From: Mimachlamys varia
Taxonomy: Eukaryota > Mollusca > Bivalvia > Pectinida > Pectinidae
Direction of reading: 5' to 3'
Assembly (NCBI GenBank): GCA_947623455.1
Contig: OX392527.1
Span: 48,528,401 to 48,592,400, forward strand
DNA length: 64,000 bases
In this document: piece after piece, positions 46,727 through 61,017 of the stretch
How positions within the stretch are numbered: position 1 is the first letter of the stretch
How the letters are laid out: each line of letters starts with the position of its first letter
Made by a program: the position numbers and the translations under genes
Notes under the pieces: model-generated
What the model was told of the DNA's origin: nothing
Databases searched by the model: none
What the model saw: the letters and a program-made list of their open reading frames with translations, nothing else

Positions 46727-49700
46727 ATGATTCTTTCAGCGTGCTTGTGCCTGATCGTACTCAACTTTGGGTTAACATCTGCAGCAGTTCGTAGTAGTAC
46801 TGACAGTAAGTATTCTATAAGTATTTAATGACACCAATCATCATATACAATATATATATGTATATAACATGCACATCATTATATATCTAACTTGTAGTCT
46901 TGTAGCTGAAGATTTAAAATAAATGCTTTAACAATTTGCTTTTCCTGTCTTTCCCTGAATCGTTAAAAACGTTTTTTTTTTTTTTTAACTTTTTCGAAAC
47001 AAAAACGGGAATGCGATAGTGAAGTGTTGGGAATCAGTTTTGTTGACGCTTTAGTATTCTCTGATTTTTTTTTTTTTTTGCATTACATAAACGATTGGCT
47101 TAGAAATTCATCATCTTGGAATTCCTTTTTTTTTTGTTTTTAAATTTCATTTGGTTAAAGTTAATTAATCAAAACAAATCAAGTTTTGCTTCGTATTTTT
47201 GTCGAATTGACACATATCTTATGTATAGTATACTCAATTTGTTTCATTTTTCTTTACACAGAGGCCGATGAATTGAATTACTATATAGCAGTAAATTATC
47301 TGGCCTTATACGAAAATTATTTCCCTGTTCTGGAGAAACAACTTGAGGACGCCACACTGCAATGTGAAATAAAACTGAACGCAACGGTGGATACCTGTCT
47401 GGCCTGTATCGAAAGGTATCTATCGATGAAGATCACTATTCCGACATTTAATGACATATTTTTGCCTGTATTGAAATGTATCCATTAGTGAAGCTCACTA
47501 TTTCAGGTATTTGATGGCATTGTCTTACCTGTATTAAAAGGCATATATCAATGCAGCTCACTATTTCGATATTTGATAACATGGTCTTGCCTGTATTAAA
47601 AGGCATATATCAATGAAACTCACTATTTCGATATTCAAGAACATAGTCTTGCCTGTATAAAAAGGCATATATCAATGAAGCTCACTATTTCGATATTTTA
47701 TAACATGGTCTTGCCTGTATTAAAAGGCATATATCAATGCAGCTCACTATTTCGATATTTGATAACATGGTCTTGCCTGTATTAAAAGGCATATATCAAT
47801 GAAACTCACTATTTCGATATTCAAGAACATAGTCTTGCCTGTATTAAAAGGCATATACCAATGAAGAAGCTCACCATTTCAGGTAGTTTATGACAAAGTC
47901 GCAACTATATTAAAAGGTTTCTATAAATGAAGCTCACTATTTTAAGGTCGCCACGTTGGTCTCATTTAGAGATATTCTGTATCCTTTTATGCCATGAAGA
48001 TTTTTGAATATGCTCATTAATATGCCTGAATATTATGATTGAGAATGATAAATCGGTTCTCATTTTGAGGACGTGACATTTACTTGGATGTGATATAGAT
48101 TTACATGGCGGGTGTCGTCAATATACGCAGAGGACGATAACTCACTCTTCCAAAACACATGGTCTCTATTCTTTTTTTCAATGGTCTCCGCGTAATAATG
48201 AAAATTATTTAATACTTATAGTGATTTTTTTTAATAATATCATGAAAATGTTTCGTGTTTATGCTTTCAGGGTTTTGTAGTGTAACACGTTTTGTTTCAT
48301 CTTTACACTCTTTATACAGCTTTGTCTGTATCATACATTCTTATTTTATCAATCTTCTTACAGAAACCAAAATTCTGGCAAGGCACCAGGAAAGCCGGGA
48401 ATTGATAAATTGATTTTAGGTCTCATTCCCCCTCCCGTCGCTATAGGGTTGGACAAGTTTGGTGGTGAAATAAAAGACGCCTTCGGAAAGAAACTTCCAA
48501 ATTTCGTTACTAAAGTTATTCCGAAAACCTTCGGCGGTGTTGGCAAAGACATTGGGAAATTTTTCACTGGCACAATTCCAAAAACCTTCGGCGGTGTTGG
48601 CAAAGACATTGGAAAATTTTTCACCGGAACCATACCAGGAGTCACTAAAGATGTAGGAAAGCATTTGGACAAATTCTTCACCGGAACATTACCGAATGTA
48701 GGCAAAGATATCGTCGGTGGCTTCAAAGATTTTGGAAGCGCTGTGGGAGGTAAATATTCAAAGCTATATTTATCAGGATTTGCCATCATAGAGTGTAGCA
48801 AAGACTTTATTTTTGCACATGAACAAGATAGAAAATAACATTTGTCAAAAATCAAAGAAAACAAATGATTACAAATAAAACATTGGTCAAGGTTTCTTTT
48901 AATAAAATCATACTATTGACATAGTTAACAGGACTGAAAAACACTTAACATTTAAACATTTTACGTACCTATAAGTATAAGCTCAATACTATGTAAGCCT
49001 GTTTCATTATTAAGATGACGTAGCACACACATATGCTGCACCTTTTAAATTTAGTTATATATACAGTATGCCGAAAAAATTAATTAAACTGCATCATACA
49101 GCTGTTTCGTCCTCCTATGACTCTTCAGTGATGCTAGGAGCCAAAAGGTAGTCGTATTACACTATCTATGATATTTATCAAAGGGACCTAAGAATTTGTT
49201 ACAGTTGTAACAGAACATTAATTAAAGCGTACAGAACAATTTAACGTGTTATAGGGGTTACTATATCGACATTCATAATTTGAGTATACTTATTTGTGGG
49301 ATTTCTTGTTGAAATTGACAATTTTGACTCGGTTCCATTTTGAGGGCTTGATGTTTACTTGAATGTGACCAAGATTTACATGGACGGTGTCGTTGAAGAA
49401 GCAGAACACACGTACTCTTCCGGAACACCTGGTCTTATTCTCTTGTACTTTTGCATGGGTATCCATGTAAATCTTTCCCTTTTGTTCATATTTTGCCTCT
49501 AGTTAATCTATTTTGTTGGATAATGGCTTTGTATACGCTTCGGTATTCTTGTGTTTTTGATCGAAAGTCGATCTTAATACATGTAAAATTACACCTTAAT
49601 TTAGGTTCAAATATATCTGTAATAGATTATTTTCGTATCCCTGTAATATTTACCAGTGAAACATAGGTACTTAAAACCTGTTAAACTGTCATATGTAGGT

Positions 49701-51710
49701 GATTAATTACATATGCAAAATGAAGTAATTCAGCTCCCATATGAAACTGTAGATGAGTTGAACTTATAACACCAATACCAGTAAGGATTGCACGTATACA
49801 ATTTGTTGATAGTTCATTTTGGCAGAAATGAATACTTATATGACTCATAGGTGATGTTAGGGTGGGGGGTTCAAAGGGATGGGGATTCAAACTGGTGGTC
49901 GGGTGGTGCAGTGGATTGCGCACTTGCCGTTCACCAAAACGGCCGGGGTTCGATTCCCCGACCACCGGACATGAAAAGGTATGGGGTCACCTGCTCGACC
50001 ACTTATGTTTTCTCCGGGTACTCCGGCTTCCTCCCACAATAAGACCCCCTCGCGCGCTTACATCCGGGCAAACAAGAGTGATTAATATAAGTTGTATAAC
50101 TTGTTTCATGATTGTTGTAAAATAAATAAAGTTTTTATATCTATATAACAATTAAAAAAAACACTTGAAGTTGTTATGTACAAGAACAGGACTGTAATGT
50201 GAAGCTGTTGTGTGATCTATGTACAACTGACTTGTGTGATAGCATAATGAACTATTCAAAGCTTCGAAGTGTCAAGTTATTGAAAAGTACTTAAAAAAGA
50301 TCGTTTTGATAATATGCTGCTTTTTGTTAGTAAATTGTATGGAATTGAAATATATCATCTATATCAAATCACCTGCTTTCTGGTATGTTTTCTAGCTGTG
50401 ATGTTACTTATATATTTTATATGTGTAATTGACATCTTTATTCTTAATTATTATGACGATTTATTAAGATATACTGATTATCTCAATATCTATATATCTT
50501 ATTTCTATGTAAGTGTTGTGTAAATTCTTAAAGTGTGTCGTTGTACCTTGCATATATGTATGTGATTTAACAGGGGTCGTTTTGAAAACTAGACGAAAGT
50601 TTATATAACCCTGTCTAAATAAAAAAATATCTTTATTATCATCATGTATAAATGTTTACGTATCTGTAGATTTATTCGGGCGCAAGAGAAGAGCAGCTTC
50701 GGTCTGTCCTGCATGTGACAAAATTGACAGCGAGAAACTAACGAACAAGCAAATGCGACTGGGCGGTAAGTGTTTATAATATATCAATATCTCTAACAAG
50801 TATTCTGTTTATCTTTGTCAATGACTCCGTAGATAAAGTCAATTGTTTGAGGCTAACATAATGATAGCATGATGTAATAGTAAGTTGCTATAGCAATAAC
50901 ATGTAATTTGTCACGAATAAAATTATGAAAATAGTATTTAAAGTTATTTTGAGAACTACAAGTGATTTTGTTATTTTGTTTAAAAAAGAGGTCCATGATT
51001 AAAAGAGCAACACATTTTTCCATTGTCTTATTTAGAAATAACATGTTTACCTTTCTTAAACAGTGTGCGGTCAACAAATATTCGACATCTTTGAAGAATA
51101 CGTTGCTGTAACAGCCATCTTTGAATGGCTGAAGGCGAAAAACCCTATCATCACCAATGTAAGTTATGTACTAATATCTTGTGATAGATATTCATATTAA
51201 TGTTATCAGAATAAATAACACACTTCATTGTTGTTCCTAAGTAAGTATCTTGATCGAATTAGCTGAATTTCATCTTCTGAGAATTATATCTCCTTTTCTT
51301 TAAATTTGAGTTTTTGTACACTGCTTATAAAAGATATTATCATGGATGCGCGAATTTATCCTTGTGCTAATATGCCAAACACTGAAAATGCGCTAAAATT
51401 CGATTGTGCCAAATTAAGAACGTTTATAGTATTTTGATAAAGATGAAATTTTACTAAACATAATGAAAATGATAAAACGCATTTACACTGGTTTTTCTTG
51501 CAGGTGTCGTTCAGGGATGAGGATACCATAAGTGAACCTTTCAAGAAAATCTTTACTGCAAAACCGTTCTCTGTCACCTACAGTATTGGAGCCGGTGCTC
51601 CTTCAAAAACGTACACAGAAACCGCCAAAACACTGGACCTCTACGACTACACCAATACTGAAATTGGCGATGCTCTCGCTAAAAAAATCTGGGAGGAGTA
51701 CACGTCTTGA
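46727..51710 (+). CDS. Gene 3': near-identical duplicate of gene 3, 338 aa
   Basis: Exons 46727-46805, 47262-47415, 48364-48749, 50670-50765, 51064-51158, 51504-51710 match gene 3 in every length and phase. The protein differs from gene 3 at four positions that I can see: Leu for Phe in the signal peptide, Ile for Leu two residues after C61, Glu for Gly in exon 3 (GGEIKDAF) and Ile for Val in exon 6 (KKIFTAK). All six cysteines, the NAT sequon and the GRKRR site are kept. No disabling change is visible, and AATAAA at 51839 follows, so it looks functional. It is the most recent duplicate in the cluster. Confidence 0.85.
47399..47930 (+). repeat. 62-bp donor-site-derived repeats in gene 3'
   Basis: Same array as in gene 3 but longer (about eight units) and arranged differently: a block of units with ATGCAGCTCACTATT and TTCAAGAACATAG variants appears twice. 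The GC-for-GT change at the former donor is shared. Confidence 0.8.
47945..48195 (+). repeat. Family A repeat in gene 3' intron 2
   Basis: Paralogue of the copy at 29835-30100. Confidence 0.6.
48750..50669. other. Gene 3' intron 3
   Basis: Colinear with gene 3 intron 3: partial family B (49010-49150), family A (49270-49560) and a SINE (49894-50155). No exon was seen. Confidence 0.6.
49894..50155 (+). repeat. tRNA-derived SINE, right copy
   Basis: The 73-nt head (49894-49966) has a perfect 7-bp acceptor stem GGTGGTC/GACCACC, an A-box region GGTGCAGTGG and B box GGTTCGATTCC. The body and A-rich tail follow. It is better preserved in the tRNA part than the left copy. Confidence 0.8.
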
Positions 51711-54700
51711 TCTCGACCGTAATTAACGGCCTCCAACTCAACATAACTTTCTTGTTGTGCGCCATCACTTTTCTCATTAATACAGTATTTTATTTTCTTT
51801 ATATATTTTGTTTTACATTTTTCTTTTAAATCTTACAAAATAAATATTTCTTCAAAGCCATTCTTGTGAGTTGATATGTTTTAATCAAGCTTGTAAGGAG
51901 GACGTACCACACACATATGTTGCACCTTTTGAATTTAGTAATAGATACAGTATGCCGAAAAATGAATTAAACTGCATCAATTTTATATTCGTTGTGCCAT
52001 TATAACGAGAATCTTGGCATTACTAACTAATCATGTATGCCAAAAAAAAATTAAACTGCATCATACGGCTGTTTCGTCCTCATAGGACTCTTATGTGATG
52101 CTAGGGGCCAAAACGTGGGAATCCAAAATTTCTAAACTAATGTAGAAGCAAAAGGGTCAGGCGCGTAAAACCCCTTTAATTGATGAATTTAGAAGTAAAA
52201 TAATAATTTTTAATCGTGTACTACGAAAATGTGTATATTATGTACCGTGCCATTACTCAAATGATATTTACTGTGGCTATGGAGGCTCCAGCAAAACTCG
52301 GGAACTAAAAAATCCACCAGCAGAGTCTGCCACCCCCTATCATTAAAGATGACGTAACATACACATATGTTGCACCTTTTTAGTTTAGTAATAGATACAG
52401 TATGCCGAAAAATGAATTAAACTGCATCAATTTTATATTCGTTGTGCCATTATAACGAGAATCTTGACATTACTAACTAATCATGCATCACTTCATTATG
52501 GCGATTACTTGACAGCGTCATTTAAAGCCAAACTTAACAAATAAAAACATATTTATTTCAATTCTGCTAGGCTAAGAACTCTAATGGTGAACGTTTTAGG
52601 ACCATGATAATAGTTTAAGGGTGGATCCATTAGAATTATGCTATGTTTCTTTAGGAGTTTTTACTGCTTGAAATTAACTCTCTATTTCACAACATTTTTC
52701 ACATTAATGCATGAGGCAATTTCAAATTATCAAGAGAGATTCAGACTAAAAGTATAATGTAAAAATTGTCTTGGAGAAAGCTAATATTTTTTTCTTTATT
52801 GGCGGTTAAGAAATAGACATCGAAAAACTTTTCTAAAAATCTCAAGGCTGGATGAAATGTAACCGGAGATGTGTTTTTGTTTAGTATGTCCTTAAACAAT
52901 TACAAAATATGGCCCGGGCAAGATGTTTATGGGAATTTTGTATTTAATGCAGACGTTTGAAACAATCGCATGTTTTTTATCTTTGAGCTTTAGAATAAAG
53001 GTCACAGTGACCTATTTACACTGTATTTAACATCATTTATAGTTGATGAAGATGTATTTCAAGCTTCATCAAGATACCTTTCAAGGTTTTAACGTTGTTG
53101 CCAAAACAAGGTATTACTGAAATATTCGCAAATATAAAAGCATTTAGCTAATACCAATGAAACTCAATTAATCTATGAATGCTGTATGTTTACCTCAAGT
53201 TTAATTCAGATGTATTCAATGGTTTAAAAGTAACAGACCGGACAATTTGTTCCTAAATCATTTACAAATATATTTGGCCTTTGACCTTGGAGTGAAGGTC
53301 ACAATGACATAATGACAGCACACTGCACATCATTTATTGACGATGCAGGTATGATTAAAACTTTATCAGTATATTTTCAAAATTCCGGACAGATTTAACC
53401 TTTGACCTTGGTCAAGCTTAACTAATGGCAGTGGATAACAATGTTCTTCAAAGGTAGAGTATACTTTTACCATGAATACTGTCCTGTAAAATCCTTATGA
53501 CCTTGACTGTAATCAAGTTAAGGGTTTTTTTGGTAAAAACTAAAATGGCGAAATATGTATTACTTTTTATTACATAAGGCTCACATAAACTAGGACTACG
53601 AACATAAAAAGTACATATAATATCACATTAACTAGGATGACAAACCTACTAAAACACGTTTAACAAAGTATATCATTCATCAACATTACTACATAGTTGT
53701 TGATCGCGTATGACGAAACATACAATGCACCAACAGTGGATTACTTAATGACATAATACATACTACATAAATTGTGAAACACCTATGATATAATACATAC
53801 TACATAAATTGTGAAACACCTATGATATAATACATACTACATTAATTGTGAAACACCAATGATATAGTACATACTACATAAATTGTGAAACACCTATAAC
53901 ATAATACATACTACATAGATTGTTAAACACCTATGACATAATACATACTACATGAATACTGCATAAAGATACTTAATTATGACCTGCTACATAATGTGTC
54001 ACTGCTAAATTGGTATACACTCTACTCTAACTAAAAGGGTATCTTTATCAATGGTATTTCTTATGATAATAATGAACACCATGCAACAAGGGAGATATCT
54101 GACTACATTGTATGCACGTCACCAGCATGAACTACTTATATGACTTAGTTCACTCATCAAAAGAAATAACAACCAAATGTAGTGCTCGTTTCGTTTCAAT
54201 GGTCTATATAGGAATTAATAACCGAGCCCCCAACAATTACACATCTTACATCCTAATAATAATTCTAATATAATAAAAATGCTGATTATATCATATTCGT
54301 AACATATCAGTAACTATGGTGACAACTTGAGTTGTCACTGGTAACTAACTGTGATATATTGTGAGTTAAATATACACAAATGTAGATATTTCAAAGTGAG
54401 TAAGCTTAACCGTATTGTATTCATGACAATTGATATGTACAAATTACAAAATGTATTTCTACCTTGATTATTGGGAAACAAATACTATTTTACTAATACA
54501 TGGTCCTTCTCATCGTACATGTCAAGCTTGGCTAAAACTACATATAGAACTTCGCATTGATGGTTTATATATGTACACATGAAGCTGCTTTGAAAGAAAA
54601 AGAAGATAAAACATAATAAAAGGTTGATATACACTGATTGAGATTGAATATGGAGTTTTCTTTTTTATTAATTGTTAAAAGTATAATGATAATTAATATT

Positions 54701-54735
54701 TTTATATAATATAACTACATTACATTAATGATCAA
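51711..54735. other. Convergent intergenic region between genes 3' and 5
   Basis: Contains family B sequence (51895-52400), the GACCTT-rich repeat (52975-53415) and the 37-bp array (53750-53955). Gene 5's AATAAA is on the minus strand at 54664-54669. The 1-kb segment seen in the left copy is missing here. Confidence 0.6.
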
Positions 54736-57700
54736 TTATGCCTTGACGTAGATTTGATCGGCAATCTGTGGTGCTACCTGGGAAGGGTCAAAGATGTTGA
54801 GTGTAGTATTGGACTGGTAGGTCTGAGTGGCCGTTCCTATGGTAAATGTCACATTAAGTGGGGAAACATTTAGAATCTGTTCTGAAAGCCTTGAGTAATC
54901 CAGCTTATCATTGTCATATGATATCTGAAATTAAAAAACATAACACTTGTTATACAAATTGCAATTATTTATACATTTGAATTATATGAAATGATATTTC
55001 TAAGCAACACGTTGCCGACAACACATTGTTTACTCGTTGTCATAAATGTAATCAATTCAATTCAAGCATTATCGATTGGGGTGCCATATCACATTCTTGC
55101 ACTTGCCTTATTCCAGTTTAAAAAAAAAAAACACTTTCTTTTAACCTTTATGTGTTGCCATACATAATTTTTGTAACAAAACGAATTAATTTGAAAGTGT
55201 TTTATTTCATAAATGCCACCTCAAAGAAAAGCTTATTGTGACAATTTCACTCTACGAGTTCCCTTGCATATATCAGAAGAAGAAGAAGAAGATTCCATAC
55301 TAAGGCAAAAACGGCCTCCAAGCCACTTAATCTGATACGGAAACAAATACCGTATCAGTGTTAACAACAGTGATTTGATCAATGTAATATCCTAGCAATT
55401 GTATACTGCTTTATATTCAAAGAAATATTTTGGGTGTGGATTTGTATGAGCGACAGAATGAAACAAAGGTATGAATACGTACTTTAGTGATGATTGGGTT
55501 GGTCAATACCTTTGACCACTCATACAACTTGGTCATCCTGGCCAGTTCGTCCACTATCTCTTGTTGCTGGGTGGTGAACGTAGCCCCACAAACTGAGAAG
55601 AGAATTGAAACAAATAAGAAAAATAAAAAACCATAAAACGTAAATGGTATTACTGCATTAACTAAAACCAGGCAAGCTTTAAAGTACAGTTAAACCTCGT
55701 TATCTCGAAGTCGACATTACCGTGAGCATTCGAGTTAAGCGATATCAAAAAGGTGTAGTGTGATAATTGGTCGGGACTGACGAAATGCTTCAAATGAAAC
55801 GGAGTCTTCGAGTGATACGTGTTCGAGATAACGCGGTTCGACCGACAGAAATGATATGGTTTTAAAGCTTCCAGGACGGATAGGTGAGCTTTTATGTATG
55901 TTTGTAACTGGTTCACGTGGAGATATAAGTATCGACTTCCGTGATTGCGTCTTGTCTTGTGTATGTGAACATGGATTTGTTGTGTTTTATGTATGTGCAC
56001 GTGGATTTGTTGTGTTTTGTGTATGTACACAAGGATTTGTTGTATTTTGTGTATGTGTATATGGATATGTTGTGTTTTGTGTGTGTGCACATAGATTTGT
56101 TGTGTTTTGTATATGTGCACATGGATTTGTTGTGCTTTGTGTATGTGCACATGGATTTGTTGTGTTTGGTGTATGTGCACATGTATTTGTTGTGTTTTGT
56201 GTATGTGTATATGGATTTGTTGTGTTTTGTGTATGTGTATATGGATTTGTTGTGTTTTGTGTATGTGCACATGGATTTGTTGTGTTTTGTGTATGTGCAC
56301 ATGGATTTGTTGTGTTTTGTGTAAGTGCGTATGGATTTGTTGTGTTTTGTGTAGGTGCGTATGGATTTGTTGTGTTTTGTGTATGTGCACATGGATTTGT
56401 TGTGTTTTGTGTATGTGCACATGGATTTGTTGTGTTTTGTGTAAGTGCGTATGGATTTGTTGTGTTTTGTGTAGGTGCGTATGGATTTGTTGTGTTTTGT
56501 GTATGTGCACATGGATTTGTTGTATTTTGTGTGTGTGCACATGGATTTGTTGTGTTTTGTGTATGTGCGTATGGATTTGTTGCGTTTTGTGTATGTGAAC
56601 ATGGATTTGTTGCGTTTTGTATATGTGTACATGGATTTGTTGCTTTTCGTGTATGTGTATATGGGAACAAGTCGACTTATTTTGTGTATGGGTGCTAGTT
56701 TGTGGTTGTTTTGTGTATGTATACACTATTTTTGTCATGGTTTGTGTCCGTGTACTTGGTTATGGTAAATTTTGTGGGTTTTGTTGATGTTTTCATTTAA
56801 TTTTTGTTCCTTGTTAGTTTTGTATATTTATATCATGCTTTTTCAAGCTTTCTAGAGTATATTTTACGGGGTCCATTTCCTGTAGTAAATTTGTTGTTTA
56901 CAAAGAGCTCTGATCAAGGTGACAATTATTCCATTAATTATTCTTTAAAATATGGTGATTTTAGATTCGAGAATCCTGTTATCAAAACTTACCTGACTGG
57001 AATATTTCCGCCTCAGTCTTGGTGGTGATGTCGATTTTATCACACACCGGGCATACGCTTGCCTGTCGCCTCATTCTGTCCAAAAGGGTGGTGGATCGTC
57101 TTCGTCTTCCAGAAAACAGACCTGAAATATATAACAATACAAACAATAAGCATCAATACTAATTACATACAAAACTATCAACAATAAATAGTACGTCCAA
57201 AAAACAACAGTCCCAAAAATAGTTTGAACCTTTCATGCAGTGAAATATTTCGTCTGCCATTTGTACTATCTCATTAATCGCCACATGCTACTTCCAAAAT
57301 GATATATTCTTTATTAAAATTTGGGACTTTGAGTTAATGTCCATGTAATGGAAAGTGTTATCTAGTCTATAGATTAATTTTTGTTAAGATAAAGAATGAT
57401 TAAATCAAAAAAGGAGACGACATTTTTATTTTTTTTATTTGAGTGTTTTGTTCACGTGACAAATACCTACCTCCGATACTATTTCCCAGATCAGACAGTC
57501 CACCAACAATTTGAGTACCCACATCCGGAAGTGACGACATGACATTCCTTAAACCACTCAGAGCGGAAGTTGCACCAGTTGAAAGAAGATCAGGAAGGCT
57601 ATTGAGTTTGGAAATAGTTGCCGCTCCAAATTTAGTAACACCATTAACAAACCCGCCGGAAGTGTCTATTGCGTTTGAAATAGCTGTACCGAGATCCGTG

Positions 57701-60255
57701 AATTTTTTTCCGGCTGTGGTCAATGCCTTCTTCACTTCAGATACAGCTTTTTCAGCTTCATTACCCAGGAAATTTCCGATACTTTTCAATGTACTTGTAG
57801 TGATAGTTGCAAATTGCTGACTTTTGCTACCCATAATGCCTCCAAGATTTGCGATATCTTGACTTGCTCCATTGAAAAATCCCTCCATGGCAACGACAGG
57901 TTTGTTGAGTTCGGAGACGATGCTGCTGAGCAGATTGCCGGACGGTGCTGAGACTCCAGGATTACTGTATTAAGAAAATTTTCATTTATAAATGTGTTAT
58001 GATTGGCGGAATGGGCTTCGAAAATAATAATATTTGAAGCTGATATTACAACAGTCCCTTAGAAGTTTATTAGAGAACTCTTCGAAATGTTTTTTGTTCA
58101 ACGATATTGTAAGTGATTTTTCTATCAAGTTCCATGCCCAAACTATAGAATCTGTCTAACAAAGCTACGTATGTCGGCACACTGTTTGGCAATCGAAACA
58201 GGTCGTTACAAAAACATTGAAAGAAACAGGAGATTTTGTCAGTTATGTAAGTCCTCTACTGAGGTAGAAGACGAATATCATTTTGTGTTAATTTATAATA
58301 TGTACAAGGACATAAGACTTCGTTATATCAAAACATATTATTGGCATACACCGTCAATGTTCAAACTTATTCAATTACTGTCTGTCTAGAAACCAAAAAG
58401 AATTAAACCGTCTTGAAAATAACATATTTGAAGCTAATAAGATAAGATGTACACATATCTGTGTAACTCGTTCTCCACTTTACTTAATTAACATTCGCTG
58501 TCTTACTCATGTATGTGCATTTTACATCAATTGTACTTATGGGCCGTAAGGCCAAAGGTCAATAAAATGAATTAAATTGAATTGACGCTTATATTACAAT
58601 GGCTAGTTTAAAGTATTACTCAATTGAACAATAAATTATATGTTCTTCAAAATTATGTACTTAAAAACTGCTAATTAATTATTTGTCTATGCTAGGTATA
58701 TAATCAATATCAAATTGACCTTATCTCAGTACTTTGCCAATGATAATGTGACGCTTAATGGCAGACTAATCCTGTATACAGGTATGTTATTTTCGTTGAT
58801 TCTTGAAAAACAGACTTCTTACCTTTACTTCTACATTCATAATTAAAGGAGTGTTACGCACCTAACCTTTCTGCTTCTACATTAGTTTAGAAATTTTAGA
58901 TTCCCACCTTTTGGTCCCTACCGTCACTAGGAGGACGAAACAGCTGTATGATGCAGTTATATTCATTTGTTTCGGCATACTGTATTTATTACTGAATTTA
59001 AATGGTCAGCATATCTGTGTGTTACGTCATCTTGTTAACTTTTTTGTCTACTTTCATTTTTCAGAAGAAAGGTTCCAGGAATCCGTCCTCGTATGACCGT
59101 GACTGTTACGTTTAACGTGAAACCCCAAACACACAAACAAACAAACCTCTTTTCTTACCTGGCAACACATGTCTCGCAGTCCACAATAGTTTGATTAATT
59201 TTTGTTTCACAGTCCAGAATCAGTTTCTGTTGTCTGGCCAGAGTGACGTTCACATTGTTCAGGACTTTCAGTATGAGTAACCCTCTTACTTCGTTATCGA
59301 TATCTAAAACAAAAAAACAAACTACATTTTTGAATATGTAAAAATGTGGGGTTTTTTCAACCATTTATTGTAAACTCGCATATCCATGTGTATTTAAGTG
59401 ACAATTAATTGAGTTTGTTTATTTTTGTAGAATATCATCACATTGTAGTTCTGTTCTCCTAATGAACTAGTCATACCAATATTTTGAAAAAAGGTCTATG
59501 GTAACAAATAATCAATAACCTATAAAATAAAACATATAATTACTAACACTGTACACATATAAAAATATAATAAATAACCTTGTAAAGCGTATATATAAAA
59601 TATAATCTCTAACTTTGTATACATATAAAACATAATCTCTAACTTTGTATACATATAAAATATAATCTCTAACTTTATATACATATAAAATATAATCTCT
59701 AACTTTGTATACATATAAAATATAATCTCTAACTTTGTATACATATAAAATATAATCTCTGACCATATATACGTATAAAATATATAACATCTTACCCCAT
59801 ATAAATATAAAATGTAATCTCTAACCCTACATACATATAAAATATAATATCTAACCATATATACGTATAAAATATAACATATAACCCCATAAAATATGAA
59901 ATATAATCTCTAACCCTACATACATATAAAATATAACATCTTACCCCATATAAATATAAAATATAATCTCTAACTTTATATACATATAAAATATTACATC
60001 TAACACTATATAAATATAAAATATTATCTTTGATCCTATATACATATAAAATATAATCTCTTGCCTTATATGCACATAAAATATAATATCTAACCCTATA
60101 TACATATAAATTATAATATCTAACCCTGTATAGTATATAAATCACTAACCCTGTAAAGTTCTAGCGTTCACGTCCACTGGTGTAGCAGCCAACAAAACGT
60201 GTATATAACCAAACAGGACAAAGCAGACACTCAGATACATCTTCATCGTGATCAT
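54736..60255 (-). CDS. Gene 5: clusterin-like secreted protein, 390 aa
   Basis: Minus-strand exons: 60150-60255 (ATG at 60255), 59159-59303, 57471-57964, 56993-57121, 55483-55592, 54736-54924 (TAA); 1173 nt, phases 1, 2, 1, 1, 0. The signal peptide begins MITMKMYLSVCFVLFGYI and cleavage is likely after LLAA (24). Exon 2 has sequons N54 and N72, and C67, C78, C81. Exon 3 (84-248) is an Ala/Ser/Gly-rich, probably amphipathic helical segment unlike gene 3 in sequence but ending in a similar DVGTQIVGGLSDLG motif. Exon 4 has two basic sites, RRRR (254-257) and RMRR (264-267), then C272 and C275. Exon 5 has C293 and ends TNPIITK. Exon 6 has three sequons and ends IADQIYVKA. The role is inferred as for its paralogues. 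Confidence 0.85.
55960..56665. repeat. 30-bp minisatellite, about 23 copies (right copy)
   Basis: Same unit as the 38737-40311 array, in the equivalent intron 4 of gene 5, but less than half as long. A four-unit (120 bp) higher-order repeat is marked by GTAAGTGCGT then GTAGGTGCGT at 56321/56351 and again at 56441/56471. Confidence 0.95.
58090..58580 (+). mobile_element. LINE 3'-end fragment in gene 5 intron 2
   Basis: Paralogue of 41700-42200. Here the frame reads on to RYIKTYYWHTPSMFKLIQLL, which looks like the original polymerase C-terminus; the left copy has lost one base at this point. Confidence 0.65.
58800..59045 (-). repeat. Family B repeat, reverse (right copy)
   Basis: Paralogue of 42420-42660. 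Confidence 0.7.
59515..60135. repeat. 30-bp AT-rich minisatellite in intron 1 of gene 5
   Basis: Same unit as 43186-43690. The array is longer here and its right half is more varied (ACCCTACATACATATAAAAT, CTTACCCCATATAAATAT types). Confidence 0.9.
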
Positions 60256-60943
60256 CGGTTATATCTGAAACATATGGAATAACATTAGTTTACAAAAGAT
60301 TTGGAATCGCATCAGTAAGTAAAAGTATTCACGAACAAAAAGCCGGACGGAATCGCAATAAACATTGTTTTACGATGGTTATACATGCTGTGAAACTAAA
60401 CATTTTCTTATCCTGAATTAATTCCAATGTCATCTACAACGGGATAATTAACAACAAAAATTTAAGAAGAACTTCAAATTTTTATTTTAAAACTTTTCAA
60501 TTCTACGGCAATGCACATACAGAAATTTGCAAAATATTTCAAAGAACTAACACTTACTAACATAATTGATTTTTAATGATGAAATTTTTCTTAGTGTTCA
60601 ATATCAAGTTTTGTAAGAATATAGCTTCTCGTTATGCCTAGTAAACTCCCATGGATTCCACCAGATATGTGAGGTTTTCCAAGTCGCACTCACATTTTTC
60701 CACAATGTTATTTTATTTTACAAAATGTTGCCTAAGGGTAGAAAATACAAAATCTGTATATATAACAATGTTTTGAAAATAAGCCGGGACTTATCAAAGT
60801 TTTGCAGTCTACAGATTAAGGTAGATCTATACAATCAATAAGCCAAAATAAACTTAGATGTATTTATTTGTACCAAAAATAGTCTACAATTTAGAAACAA
60901 AGGAGGCCCTTGGAGCTAAAATTATACTGCAATATACACTTAC

Positions 60944-61017
60944 CTTCTATTCGGCTTGACCTCAGTAATACTGCTTGCTAAGTCTTTATTCCTCACCACT
61001 TGAAAAGTCTTTATATA
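60944..61017 (-). promoter_or_regulatory. TATA box and 5'-UTR exon of gene 5
   Basis: On the minus strand TATATAA (61017-61011, within GGCTATATAAAG) would direct a start near 60986. A non-coding first exon then ends at 60944, followed by GTAAGTG. Its partner acceptor is TATGTTTCAG before 60264, nine nt upstream of the ATG. Nothing equivalent exists near gene 4. Confidence 0.6.

Larger units (their letters stand above)
44890..60678. repeat. Right copy of tandem segmental duplication
   Basis: About 15.8 kb holding gene 3' (+) and gene 5 (-), colinear with 26870-44237. Exons differ by very few bases, while minisatellite lengths differ strongly. The right end, at CCAGATATGTGAGG, is inside a region that continues into the gene 5 promoter, so this copy keeps the complete gene 5. 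Confidence 0.9.
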
